A stretch of DNA of 64,000 bases from Scandinavium hiltneri (lineage in GTDB: Bacteria > Pseudomonadota > Gammaproteobacteria > Enterobacterales > Enterobacteriaceae): contig NZ_JALIGE010000072.1 in assembly GCF_024764835.1 (NCBI RefSeq), positions 1-64,000 on the forward strand. The letters are read 5' to 3'. Position numbers and translations under genes: made by a program. Of this stretch, positions 52,047 to 61,014 are shown in pieces (position 1 is the first letter of the stretch; each line of letters opens with the position of its first letter). Under the pieces are notes generated by a model. That model saw only the letters and a program-made list of their open reading frames with translations, was not told where the DNA came from and searched no databases.

Positions 52047-53435
52047 TTATGGCGTGACGGAAGAGGTCTCCGCTGCGCGCTCTGACTCAGCAAATACGCC
52101 GTGATTCAGATCAGTCACAATTGCATTCATCCTTGCTTCAGTCAGGCCGTAGTATCTGATGGCAATGGCGGTCAACAGATAGAACACCGATGGGATGACT
52201 GAGAACAGCAGAACGATGCCGTACAGGGCTTCAGCCGACTGCACCTGGCTGCTTGAAGCATAGCCATAATACGCCAGCACCCAACCGAGAATCGCCCCGC
52301 CGACCGCGACGCCAAGCTTGATAACAAAAATATTGGCTGCCACGTTCATGCCAGTAATACGGCGTTGGGTTTTCCATTCACCATAGTTGTTGGCGTCCGT
52401 TATCATTGACCACTGAATGGCTGCATTCCCGCCCTGGACCAGTTGAATCAGAATATGAGCGAAAAGCGGAATGACCCAGTAATTCATCGGCAGCATGAAG
52501 CACACCACACCCAATACCGCATTGATAAGGTTTATCCAGAACGAGAGTTTTACTTTACAGAAGCGGGTGCCAAACGGTTTGGCTAACACCGAGCCAAACA
52601 TCGAGGCGAACATGCCCCCGAGCATAAACCAGCTGATGATATCCGCCCCTTCGCGCAGCACGCTATTCACGAAATAGACCACCGCCCCGCCGCGAATAAC
52701 CACCGCCACCAGCATCGTGAAGTTATATACCGACAGTATCCGCCACTGATCGTTGCGGAACAGTATTTTCATATCGCGGGCAATATTCAGATTCTCTTCT
52801 TTAATCGGCTGAACGCGCTCTTTGGTGGTTAAGAAACAGACGATAAACATCAGGCAACCAATGATACCAAATATCGCCATGGCCACCTGAACACCGGTCG
52901 CTCTGTCGCCTGGATATAGATAATCTGCCAGCGGTAAAATTAACGCTGTGCCTAATGCGCCGCCAATGGGAGTAATGGCAAAGCGCCAGGATTGCAGCGA
53001 CAGACTTTCCTGCGGGTCGGTGGTCAGTGCCGCGCCTAATGAGCAGTATGGGATATTAATTGCGGTGTACATCAGCGTCATAAATATATAGGCCGCGACG
53101 GCATAGACGACTTTTCCGCTGTCTGAAAAACTCGGAATAGAATAAACCAGCACACAGCTCACGGCGAAGGGAATGCAGATAGCCAACAGCCATGGTCGGA
53201 AGCGTCCCCAGCGGGTGGCGGTCGCATCAGCAATGGCCCCCATTATCGGGTCGGTAATCGCATCTAATATTCTCACTAATAAAAACATGGTACCCATGAC
53301 TGCCGGTGGTAATCCATAAATATCGGTATAATACCAGGCAAGAATAGCGACCGATGAATCGAAAACGATATGACTGGCGGCATCACCGAGGCTATAGCCG
53401 ACTTTTTCTCTGACGGATAACTTTTCACCTGCCAC
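52047..53435 (-). CDS. GPH-family sugar transporter
   Basis: 462 residues with 12 predicted membrane segments. The glycoside-pentoside-hexuronide:cation symporter family (MelB, YicJ, XynP, YagG) is shown by EKVGYSLGDAASHIVFDSSV, the Asp-rich cation-site region RILDAITDPIMGAIADAT and RWGRFRPWLL. Start is GTG at 53435 with GGGGAG upstream. A glycoside or hexuronide is likely the substrate. It faces treA across a 301-base gap and lies 97 bases before phnC in the same direction. Confidence 0.85.
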   Translation of the reverse strand: MAGEKLSVREKVGYSLGDAASHIVFDSSVAILAWYYTDIYGLPPAVMGTMFLLVRILDAITDPIMGAIADATATRWGRFRPWLLAICIPFAVSCVLVYSIPSFSDSGKVVYAVAAYIFMTLMYTAINIPYCSLGAALTTDPQESLSLQSWRFAITPIGGALGTALILPLADYLYPGDRATGVQVAMAIFGIIGCLMFIVCFLTTKERVQPIKEENLNIARDMKILFRNDQWRILSVYNFTMLVAVVIRGGAVVYFVNSVLREGADIISWFMLGGMFASMFGSVLAKPFGTRFCKVKLSFWINLINAVLGVVCFMLPMNYWVIPLFAHILIQLVQGGNAAIQWSMITDANNYGEWKTQRRITGMNVAANIFVIKLGVAVGGAILGWVLAYYGYASSSQVQSAEALYGIVLLFSVIPSVFYLLTAIAIRYYGLTEARMNAIVTDLNHGVFAESERAAETSSVTP

Positions 53436-53736
53436 GATAAAACTCCCCTTCAGTATTACGTTGTGTAACCGGTTTCTTATGTGGCGCTATTTTTTGCACA
53501 GCCAGTGAAAGACGGTCCATTATGTTTTTTAGCTAGTTTCTTATGTTTTTTGCTTTATGTGATCTCAGAGGGATCAAGGAGATATATTCTCGATTTTTTT
53601 GTTTTATTGCTCACATAACCGCGCAACGGGAATTTGTCTGGAAAGGTGCAAAACGTTAACCCCGACACACGCCGGGCCCAATATTCGTCTATGGTTGTAA
53701 ACAGCGGAATTTGCGCAGCTAAAAGGAGAATCAACG
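53436..53736. promoter_or_regulatory. divergent promoter region of the GPH transporter and treA
   Basis: 301 bases without a gene. The treA RBS AAGGAG is at about 53722. Half-sites resembling CRP targets (TGTGATCT near 53556, CTCACATAA near 53610) are present but none makes a full symmetrical site, so no regulator can be named. Direct repeat GTTTCTTATGT occurs twice near 53470 and 53533. Confidence 0.4.
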
Positions 53737-55497
53737 ATGAGAAAACCCGCTTTGCGCCGCCCTGATACGCTTTACCTCGCCCTGCAACTCGCCCTCGGTG
53801 GCGCCCTACTCTCGCTGAGTCTGACCTCAGCCCAGGCGGATGACGTCCTCGCCGCCACACCGCAGTCGCCGGATATTTTATTGGGTCCGCTGTTTAATGA
53901 TGTGCAAAGCGCGAAGCTGTTCCCGGATCAAAAAACGTTTGCCGATGCGGTACCTAAGGGTGACCCGCTGATGATCCTTGCGGACTACCGGATGCAGCGC
54001 AATCAGTCGAGCTTTGACCTGCGCCATTTTGTAGAAGTGAACTTCTCTCTGCCACAGGAAAAAGACAAGTACGTGCCGCCTGCGGGCCAGAGCCTGCGTG
54101 AGCATATCGACGGCCTGTGGCCGGTGCTGACACGTACCACTGACAGCGCCGCGAAGTGGGATTCCCTGCTGCCGTTGCCGAAACCGTATGTGGTGCCCGG
54201 CGGGCGCTTCCGCGAAGTGTATTACTGGGACAGCTATTTCACGATGCTGGGCCTCGCGGAGAGCGGTCACTGGGACAAAATCGAGGATATGGTCGCCAAC
54301 TTCGCCTATGAAATTGACACCTGGGGCCATATTCCTAACGGCAACCGAACCTATTATCTGAGCCGTTCGCAACCGCCGTTTTTCTCGCTGATGGTGGAAC
54401 TGCTGGCGAAACACGACAGCGACGCGCTGAAAAAATACTTGCCGCAGATGGAAAAAGAGCACGCCTACTGGATGGACGGTGAGGACGCGCTGCAAAACGG
54501 CGAGGCCAATAAACGCGTGGTCAAACTCAATGACGGCGCGCTGCTCAACCGCTATTGGGATGACAAAGACACGCCGCGCCCGGAATCGTGGCTCGACGAT
54601 GTAAATACCGCCAAAAGTAATCCGAATCGCCCGGCGACGGAAATTTACCGTGACCTGCGCTCTGCCGCCGCGTCCGGGTGGGATTTCAGCTCACGCTGGA
54701 TGGATGACCCGCAAAAACTCAGCACCATTCGTACCACCAGCATAGTGCCGGTTGACCTTAACGCATTGATGTTCAAGATGGAGAAAATCATCGCCAGCGC
54801 TAGTAAAGCTGCGGGTGATGACGCCAAAGCCACGCGTTACGATACGCTGGCAAGCGACCGCCAGAAGGCGATGGAGCATTATCTGTGGAACGACAAAGAG
54901 GGCTGGTACGCTGATTACGACCTGAAAACGCACAAGGTGCGTAATCAGCTGACCGCCGCCGCGCTGTTCCCGCTGTACGTTAACGCCGCCTCAAACGACA
55001 GAGCGGCAAAAATGGCGACGGCAACGGAATCGCGGCTGCTGAAAGCAGGCGGCATTGCGACCACCACCGTCAACAGTGGTCAGCAGTGGGATTCCCCGAA
55101 CGGCTGGGCACCGCTGCAATGGGTCGCCACCGAAGGGCTGCAAAACTACGGCCAGGACAAAATCGCGATGGACGTTTCCTGGCGATTCCTGACCAACGTG
55201 CAGCACACCTACGACAGCCAGCAAAAACTGGTGGAGAAATATGACATCACGTCCACCGGCACGGGCGGCGGCGGGGGTGAATATCCACTGCAGGATGGTT
55301 TCGGCTGGAGTAACGGCGTGACGTTGAAAATGCTCGATTTAATTTGCCCGAAAGAAAAACCGTGCGACAACGTGCCAACAACACGGCCCGCAGCGACAGC
55401 GTCCGTCGAGGCTCCGGTGAAATCGACCACGCCGGCGACGTCTACCGCGCCTGCGACAAGCCCAACCCCAGCCGCTCCGGCTGAAAAAACGCAATAA
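53737..55497 (+). CDS. treA: periplasmic trehalase TreA
   Basis: 586 residues, a glycoside hydrolase family 37 enzyme that splits trehalose into two glucose in the periplasm, used at high osmolarity. Signal peptide: Ala-rich hydrophobic stretch cleaved after AQA. Trehalase signature 1 PGGRFREVYYWDSY and signature 2 QWDSPNGWAPLQW are intact. Catalytic Asp lies in SGWDFSSRW, and Glu in the Gly-rich EYPLQDGFGW loop. The C-terminus carries a Thr/Pro/Ala-rich tail (TRPAATASVEAPVKST) of about 45 residues, similar to but longer than E. coli. A strong terminator follows. Confidence 0.95.
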   Translation: MRKPALRRPDTLYLALQLALGGALLSLSLTSAQADDVLAATPQSPDILLGPLFNDVQSAKLFPDQKTFADAVPKGDPLMILADYRMQRNQSSFDLRHFVEVNFSLPQEKDKYVPPAGQSLREHIDGLWPVLTRTTDSAAKWDSLLPLPKPYVVPGGRFREVYYWDSYFTMLGLAESGHWDKIEDMVANFAYEIDTWGHIPNGNRTYYLSRSQPPFFSLMVELLAKHDSDALKKYLPQMEKEHAYWMDGEDALQNGEANKRVVKLNDGALLNRYWDDKDTPRPESWLDDVNTAKSNPNRPATEIYRDLRSAAASGWDFSSRWMDDPQKLSTIRTTSIVPVDLNALMFKMEKIIASASKAAGDDAKATRYDTLASDRQKAMEHYLWNDKEGWYADYDLKTHKVRNQLTAAALFPLYVNAASNDRAAKMATATESRLLKAGGIATTTVNSGQQWDSPNGWAPLQWVATEGLQNYGQDKIAMDVSWRFLTNVQHTYDSQQKLVEKYDITSTGTGGGGGEYPLQDGFGWSNGVTLKMLDLICPKEKPCDNVPTTRPAATASVEAPVKSTTPATSTAPATSPTPAAPAEKTQ

Positions 55498-55508
55498 TCG
55501 ACTCTCGA

Positions 55509-55541
55509 CCTGCTACCCGTTTTGGTAGCAGGCTTTTTTTT
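55509..55541 (+). terminator. rho-independent terminator of treA
   Basis: CCTGCTACC (55509-55517) and GGTAGCAGG (55524-55532) form a 9-bp stem with loop CGTTTT, followed by C and eight T. Canonical structure 12 bases after the treA stop. Confidence 0.92.
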
Positions 55542-55651
55542 CGCATCATCCGCTACCCCCTTCCCGCTCTGCTTTCCAGCCGGTAACCGTAATGAAGCCG
55601 TGGATTTCCGGCAGCGACTCTGACATTTCTTCGCTTGCTTCGATTAACGCA

Positions 55652-55670
55652 AACAATAATAATTCGCATT
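55652..55670. promoter_or_regulatory. candidate Fur box
   Basis: AACAATAATAATTCGCATT agrees with about 11 of 19 positions of the Fur consensus, mostly in the left half, roughly 85 bases upstream of the siderophore receptor start. Iron control of such receptors by Fur is the rule, but the match is imperfect. Confidence 0.45.
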
Positions 55671-55752
55671 CTTTTTACGAAAAATGACATTTTCGCACGT
55701 TTTGACACGGTGGCGCACAGGAGTGCCAGGCCGGGTTTTTTAGGATTATGCG

Positions 55753-57873
55753 ATGAATAACACACTGCGCCTCAAACGCTCGTCAGTACTTTGCGCCCTG
55801 GCGCTGGCGTTCCCCTGCTCGTCTTTCGCCGAGGAAACGGTGGTGGTTACCGCTCAACCGGCTGAATCCGCGACCGCACCGACCCAGGGCTATACGGTTA
55901 AATCCTCAACCGGTGCCACCAAAACCGATCAGCCGCTGATCACAACCGCCCAGTCGGTGTCCGTTGTAACCCGTCAGCAGATGGAAGATCAGGGTGCGAC
56001 CAACGTCAGTCAGGCGCTGAGCTATACGCCGGGCGTGTACAGCACCTTTGGCGGCTCGGCAACGCGCTTCGACGCCATTTCCCTGCGTGGCTACCACGGC
56101 GGTGACGTGGACAACATCTTCCTCGACGGCATGCGCCTGATGAGCGACGGCGGCAGTCACAACGTCATTCAGATTGACCCGTGGTTCCTCGACCGCATTG
56201 ATGTTATCAAAGGCCCCTCTTCCGCGCTGTACGGCCAAAGCGTACCCGGCGGACTGGTTAACCTGACCTCCAAACGTCCACAGTTTACCTCCGAAGGCCA
56301 CATTCAGGCGTTCGGTGGCACCCAGGGCACAAAAGGCGCCGCTTTCGATTACACCGACGCAATTAACGATCAGTGGGCGTATCGCGTGATTGGGATCACC
56401 CGGAACACCGATACCCAGGTCGATAACACCCGCGAAGAACGTTACGCGATTTCCCCGTCGCTGCTGTGGCAGCCTGATTCTGACACCAGCCTGTTGCTGC
56501 GTGCGTATCTGCAAAAAGATCCGTCGGGCGGCTATCACGGCTCGCTGCCGCTGGATGGCACGCGCTATGAACACAATGGTCGCAAACTCAGCAATCACAC
56601 CAATGAAGGTGATCCGAGCGACGGCTACCAGCGCCGTGAGCAGATTTACAGCTACGAATTTAATCACCAGTTCAATGATATTTGGTCAGTTTATTCAAGC
56701 GGCAGCTATACCCATTCCGACGTAAATCTCGACCAGGTTTATCAGGTGGGTTGGATTGGCGACAGCGATATGCTGGCCCGTGGCTATAGCGGTTCAACCG
56801 GTTCGCTCGACGGCTGGTCGACCGATAACCGCATTAAGGCTGATTTCAACACCGGTGACGTGTCGCACACCGTGGTGTTGGGCGGTGAATATCACCGCTT
56901 CCGCAATGACCTGTGGAGCCGTGCAGGCGGCGCGTCTCCGCTCGATCCGTGGAGTGGTTATACCGCGCAGGATGGACATACCCTGACCTATAGCGATTAT
57001 AACAATCGCCGCTATTATCAGGCCGGTCTGTATTTGCAGGATGAGATGGTGTGGAACCGCTGGCATGCGGATCTCTCCGCGCGCTATGACCGCATTGTTT
57101 CGGAGCAGGTGAGCGATACATTCGGCACGTCTTCGCGTCGTTCCGATGACCATATCAGCAGCCGTGCCTCCTTGCTGTATGCCTTTGAAAACGGCTTGTC
57201 GCCGTACATCAGCTACAGCCAGGCCATCACGCCTGCAATGCTGGCAGGCCCGGACGGTCAGTTATTGAAACCGACCACCGCCGAGCAGTACGAAGCTGGT
57301 CTGAAATTCCAGCCACCGGGCACGGCGGACATGTACAGCATCGCAATGTACGACCTGACGCAAAAAGACGTGGCCACGCGTGATACCAATATCGCCACTG
57401 CCACCTTCCTGCCCGCCGGGAAAGTGCATTCGCAGGGTGTAGAACTGGAAGCACGCAATCAGCTGACGCCGCGCCTGAGCACCATCGCCGGGTACACCTG
57501 GAACCGCCTGCGCTTTGCTGATACCAAAGACGGCACCGACGACAATACGCCGCAGTTGACGCCGGATCAGATGGCATCGTTCTGGGCACACTATAAGTTT
57601 GATTACGGGATTAGCGCGGGCGCGGGCGTGCGTTATATCGGCAAACAGTGGGCTGATGACGCGAATACCGAACGTCTGCCGTCGACTACGCTGCTGGATG
57701 CGATGATCCGTGCGGATCTGGGTGCCTGGACATCAGCTTTGAAAGGGGCGTATTTGCAGGTTAATGCGAATAACCTGACCGACAGAGAGTATGTTTCTGG
57801 CTGCTACGGCACCAATAACTGCTACTGGGGTGCTGAGCGTTCGGTCATCGCCACCGTCGGATATGATTTCTGA
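55753..57873 (+). CDS. TonB-dependent siderophore receptor (hydroxamate type)
   Basis: 706 residues. Signal peptide cleaved at SSFA, TonB box EETVVVTA at about 27-34, plug domain (QSVSVVTRQQMEDQGATNVS; LRGYHGGDVDNIFLDGMRLM; IDVIKGPSSALYGQSVPGG), then a 22-strand barrel ending in Phe (ATVGYDF). The last strands contain GCYGTNNCYWGAERS with two Cys, typical of FhuA/FoxA/FcuA-like receptors for ferrioxamine or ferrichrome. FhuA-like assignment is from sequence type; the exact siderophore is not fixed. In E. coli K-12 no such gene lies between treA and ymgE, so it is an added gene, alone without ABC importer. Confidence 0.88.
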   Translation: MNNTLRLKRSSVLCALALAFPCSSFAEETVVVTAQPAESATAPTQGYTVKSSTGATKTDQPLITTAQSVSVVTRQQMEDQGATNVSQALSYTPGVYSTFGGSATRFDAISLRGYHGGDVDNIFLDGMRLMSDGGSHNVIQIDPWFLDRIDVIKGPSSALYGQSVPGGLVNLTSKRPQFTSEGHIQAFGGTQGTKGAAFDYTDAINDQWAYRVIGITRNTDTQVDNTREERYAISPSLLWQPDSDTSLLLRAYLQKDPSGGYHGSLPLDGTRYEHNGRKLSNHTNEGDPSDGYQRREQIYSYEFNHQFNDIWSVYSSGSYTHSDVNLDQVYQVGWIGDSDMLARGYSGSTGSLDGWSTDNRIKADFNTGDVSHTVVLGGEYHRFRNDLWSRAGGASPLDPWSGYTAQDGHTLTYSDYNNRRYYQAGLYLQDEMVWNRWHADLSARYDRIVSEQVSDTFGTSSRRSDDHISSRASLLYAFENGLSPYISYSQAITPAMLAGPDGQLLKPTTAEQYEAGLKFQPPGTADMYSIAMYDLTQKDVATRDTNIATATFLPAGKVHSQGVELEARNQLTPRLSTIAGYTWNRLRFADTKDGTDDNTPQLTPDQMASFWAHYKFDYGISAGAGVRYIGKQWADDANTERLPSTTLLDAMIRADLGAWTSALKGAYLQVNANNLTDREYVSGCYGTNNCYWGAERSVIATVGYDF

Positions 57874-57898
57874 TGTGTAGTTAGAAAAGTTAGAAAAA

Positions 57899-57969
57899 CG
57901 CCCGGTGGCGCTTCGCTGACCGGACCTACCGTTTATAAAGTAGGCCCGGAAAACATGCGCCGCCGGGCA
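57899..57969. repeat. REP/BIME element
   Basis: CGCCCGGTGGCGCTTCGCTG ... TAGGCCCGGAAAACATGCGC and CGCCGGGCA form the usual enterobacterial palindromic units in opposite orientation between the receptor gene and ymgE. Confidence 0.8.
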
Positions 57970-57976
57970 GTCATAT

Positions 57977-58231
57977 TTATGCGTTGCGACGCAGTAATCT
58001 GAATACCACCAGCACCACGATGGCACCCACAACCGCCACGAGGAAACTGTGCATATTAAAGCCGGAAACACTGCCGATACCAAACATGGTAGCCAACCAG
58101 CCGCCAACCACGGCACCGACGATCCCCAGAATACAGGTGAGAATAAAACCGCCGCCGTCACGACCCGGCATAATCAGTTTCGCAATAACACCCGCAATCA
58201 GTCCAAAAATAATCCAGGTCAGAATACCCAT
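57977..58231 (-). CDS. ymgE: YmgE, GlsB/YeaQ/YmgE membrane protein
   Basis: 84 residues with three membrane segments (ILTWIIFGLIAGVIAKLIMP; FILTCILGIVGAVVGGWLAT; HSFLVAVVGAIVVLVVFRLL), the transglycosylase-associated small protein family seen under stress in enterobacteria. Start ATG at 58231 is preceded by GGAGG nine bases before; an ATG three codons up overlaps that RBS. Nearly the same as E. coli YmgE in length and sequence, and in the same position beside ycgR. Function is unknown. Confidence 0.92.
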   Translation of the reverse strand: MGILTWIIFGLIAGVIAKLIMPGRDGGGFILTCILGIVGAVVGGWLATMFGIGSVSGFNMHSFLVAVVGAIVVLVVFRLLRRNA

Positions 58232-58379
58232 TTTAACCATCCTCCAAAATAAGCAAAAATAACCACAATTTAAACACGACTATTGTGTGCTTTGGTTCCC
58301 TTAAGTATAGGTAAACATTCCCAAAAAGAAGGGATTCAACTAAAAATTTTATCGGTTACAAAATTTTCACCCGCTTGTA

Positions 58380-58406
58380 TTAAGTTATGTTTCGCGCTGC
58401 CGATAG
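58380..58406 (+). promoter_or_regulatory. sigma-28 (FliA) promoter of ycgR
   Basis: TTAAGTTA, 11 bases, GCCGATAG. The flagellar class 3 consensus is TAAAGTTT-N11-GCCGATAA, so 13 of 16 bases agree with exact spacing. It lies 36 bases before the ycgR GTG. Confidence 0.85.
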
Positions 58407-58441
58407 TTTATCGAATCTCTGTCGATAAGGAGCGACCAGGC

Positions 58442-59173
58442 GTGAGTCATTACAATGAGCAATTCCTTAAACAAAATCCGCTGGCAGTGTTAAACGTTCT
58501 TCGCGATTTGCACCGCGACCACGTACCTTTGCGTGTCTCGTGGGGTACGTCGCAATTTATTACCCGTATTCTCGATATCTCATCTCAGGCACTGATTATC
58601 GATTACGGCAGTCAGGAATATGAAAACCGTGCCGTTCAGCGTGCGGAAAACATTACTCTCTCCGCCGAAACTCAAGGGGCGAAAATCGAATTTACGGTGC
58701 CGAAGATAACGCCCGGCCAGTTCCTCGATTTACCCGCCTTTACGATGCCCGTGCCGCCGTCGCTGTGGTTTGTGCAGCGTCGCGAATTTTTCCGCATTAC
58801 CGCCCCGCTTCATCCGGTGTATTACTGCAAGGCGAAACTGCCCGATAACAGCGAAGTGCGTTTTCGTTTGTGTGATTTGTCACTCGGCGGAATGGGCGCA
58901 TTACTGGATGGCGCTCCGCCTGCAGCCCTGAAATCTGGGGTGATGCTCCCACAGATGGAGCTGGATATGGGGGAATGGGGAAAATTTCATTTCGACGCGC
59001 AGTTGCTTTCACTGAGCGAGCGCAAGGTGGTAGACAGCAAGAATGAGACGATCAGCACCCCGCGCCTGAGCTTTCGTTTTCTTAACGTCAGCCCGGCGAT
59101 TGAGCGCACGCTCCAGCGAATTATCTTCTCTCTGGAGCGTGAGGCTCGCGAACGCGCGAATAAAGTGCGTTAG
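58442..59173 (+). CDS. ycgR: YcgR, c-di-GMP-dependent flagellar brake
   Basis: 243 residues starting at GTG 58442, with AAGGAG about 12 bases upstream; the frame is open further 5' but E. coli YcgR starts at this point (SHYNEQFLKQNPLAVLNVL). The N-terminal YcgR domain is followed by the PilZ domain: FVQRREFFRI carries the RxxxR c-di-GMP site and DLSLGGMGAL the D/NxSxxG part. When bound to c-di-GMP it slows the flagellar motor. It ends tail to tail with emtA (4-base overlap). Confidence 0.95.
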   Translation: MSHYNEQFLKQNPLAVLNVLRDLHRDHVPLRVSWGTSQFITRILDISSQALIIDYGSQEYENRAVQRAENITLSAETQGAKIEFTVPKITPGQFLDLPAFTMPVPPSLWFVQRREFFRITAPLHPVYYCKAKLPDNSEVRFRLCDLSLGGMGALLDGAPPAALKSGVMLPQMELDMGEWGKFHFDAQLLSLSERKVVDSKNETISTPRLSFRFLNVSPAIERTLQRIIFSLEREARERANKVR

Positions 59174-59790
59174 TCAATCGCGTCCATCGCTTTCTGCACT
59201 TTCCAGATGTAGCGCGGCGCTTGTGATGAAGGGTGATTCTCGACGATATAATTGAAGAACTCATCCTTATCCATGCCGTTAATCTTCCTGATCGCCGTTT
59301 TACGGTCCGAGGAGAAGGTTCGCAGCAGCGCGCCCGCGCCATTAACGTAGGAGGTAACCAGCGCATACTGCATCACTTGCGGATCCTCAATGCCCGCCAG
59401 CACGCCATGTTCAAGGATGCTGAAGTAGGCAGTACCCATCGAGATGTTACGTTCCGGGTTTTTCAGCTCACTGACCGACGGATCGCCCTTCCAGCCCATG
59501 TAGCGATAGACTTCACGCCCGGCGGTGGAAGGTTTAAGCTGCATCAGCCCCACTGCGCCAGATTTACTGACCACATTCGGATTACCGCCTGATTCAACCG
59601 CGATAATGGCAGTGATGAATTTAGGGTCGAGTCCCCACGCCGCACCGGCCTTCTGGCTGATTGGCATCCACTGCATCGCCCGCTGAACGGGTACCGTCGG
59701 GTTGTACGGTGGATTGCGGTAATCGTTTTTCGGTTTTGAACTACATCCGGCAAGCAAGACAAATAAAACTACAAACCATCTCAATTTCAC
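59170..59790 (-). CDS. emtA: EmtA (MltE), membrane-bound endolytic lytic transglycosylase
   Basis: 206 residues from GTG 59790, with AAGGA upstream and the E. coli-like start KLRWFVVLFVLLAGC; the lipoprotein signal ends at Cys16. It cuts glycan strands of murein, forming 1,6-anhydro ends. The catalytic Glu is in IIAVESGGNPNVVSKSGA and the Gly-Leu-Met-Gln motif follows, as in SLT family 1 enzymes, as is the NPERNISMGTAYF block. A longer frame to 59850 is rejected. Confidence 0.95.
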   Translation of the reverse strand: MKLRWFVVLFVLLAGCSSKPKNDYRNPPYNPTVPVQRAMQWMPISQKAGAAWGLDPKFITAIIAVESGGNPNVVSKSGAVGLMQLKPSTAGREVYRYMGWKGDPSVSELKNPERNISMGTAYFSILEHGVLAGIEDPQVMQYALVTSYVNGAGALLRTFSSDRKTAIRKINGMDKDEFFNYIVENHPSSQAPRYIWKVQKAMDAID

Positions 59791-59882
59791 GCTTCTATCC
59801 TTTTCACTGAAGTGTGCTGCGCTAATGACAACGCGATGTTCAGGCGGCATGATAACTGTTTCATTCTCTGCAAGGAATTGCC

Positions 59883-60809
59883 ATGACTCTGTTTCATCTG
59901 ATTGCTCCCTCAGGCTATTGCATTAACCAACAGGCCGCCACGCGCGGGATTGCGCGTCTGGAGGAGGCAGGATACCAGGTCAATAATCAGCGCATTCTCA
60001 CGCGCCGCCAGCAGCGTTTTGCCGGTACAGAAGTGGAGCGCGCGGGCGATATCAATGCGCTGGCGACACTTTCTGGTCGCGATAACCTCGTTTTAGCCGT
60101 ACGCGGCGGCTATGGCGCAAACCGTGTATTGGACATGATTGACTGGAAGGCCATCGCATTACGTCAGCAAAACGATCCGCTGCTGATTTGCGGTCATAGC
60201 GATTTCACTGCCATTCAGATGGCACTCCTGTGCGAAGGGGTAATCACCTTCAGTGGGCCAATGCTGGTGGGCAATTTCGGGGCGGAAACGCTCAATGAAT
60301 TTACCCTAGAGCACTTCTGGCGCGCGCTGCGAAACGGGGCATTTTCCGTGGAATGGCAAGGCAACGGCCGGGTCTGTGATGTGAACGGTACGCTGTGGGG
60401 CGGTAATCTGGCGATGCTGGTGTCGCTCATTGGCACCCCGTGGATGCCGCAAATTGACGACGGCATTCTGGTGCTGGAAGACATTAACGAACACCCGTTC
60501 CGCGTGGAGCGTATGCTGCTGCAACTGTTCCATGCGGGTATTTTAGGCCGTCAGCGGGCAATTGTGCTCGGCAGCTTCAGTGGCGCGGAGCCAAACGACT
60601 ACGATGCGGGTTACGATTTGCCGGTGATGATAGATTATCTGCAATCGCGGTTATCTATCCCGGTTATCAGCGGGCTTGATTTTGGCCATGAGCAGCGCAC
60701 GGTGACGCTGCCGCTCGGATCACAGGCGCGTCTGGTGCATAACGCGAAGTCAACCACGCTGTCGATGACGGGTCATCCGGTCATCAGTGGAGAAAAAAAG
60801 CATTCATAG
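59883..60809 (+). CDS. ldcA: LdcA, muramoyltetrapeptide L,D-carboxypeptidase
   Basis: 308 residues. It removes the terminal D-Ala from cytoplasmic murein tetrapeptides during recycling. The family S66 Ser-Glu-His triad is visible: Ser in GHSDFTA, Glu in VLEDINEHPFRVERM, His in FGHEQRTVTLPLG. No signal peptide, as for the cytosolic enzyme. Divergent from emtA (92-base gap), an order shared with E. coli. RBS AAGGAA lies 8 bases before the ATG. Confidence 0.95.
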   Translation: MTLFHLIAPSGYCINQQAATRGIARLEEAGYQVNNQRILTRRQQRFAGTEVERAGDINALATLSGRDNLVLAVRGGYGANRVLDMIDWKAIALRQQNDPLLICGHSDFTAIQMALLCEGVITFSGPMLVGNFGAETLNEFTLEHFWRALRNGAFSVEWQGNGRVCDVNGTLWGGNLAMLVSLIGTPWMPQIDDGILVLEDINEHPFRVERMLLQLFHAGILGRQRAIVLGSFSGAEPNDYDAGYDLPVMIDYLQSRLSIPVISGLDFGHEQRTVTLPLGSQARLVHNAKSTTLSMTGHPVISGEKKHS

Positions 60810-60813
60810 CTCT

Positions 60814-60941
60814 TATACCCAAAATAATTCGAGTTGTATCGCGGCGGCAAGAGAATGAGTTCCGATGAGCTTAGTAACCTAAGTGATTCGGGCGAGTGAA
60901 CGTAGCCAACAAAGATGCAGCTTGAAGGATGACGGGTATAT
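60814..60941. repeat. ERIC element
   Basis: TATACCCAAAATAATTCGAG at the left and GCAGCTTGAAGGATGACGGG at the right are the known ends of the 127-bp enterobacterial repetitive intergenic consensus. The middle contains its GCTTAGTAACCTAAGTGATT-like palindrome. It fills the gap between ldcA and cvrA. Confidence 0.9.
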
Positions 60942-61014
60942 AAATCCATCGATTTACATGCATGTATGATAACGTTTTACCATTAAGTCACGCGATATAG
61001 GGAGTACGTGAACG

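Noticed and set aside
53440..53640. CRP sites before treA and the GPH transporter
   Set aside because: Only half-sites were seen; no TGTGA-N6-TCACA pair with acceptable match.
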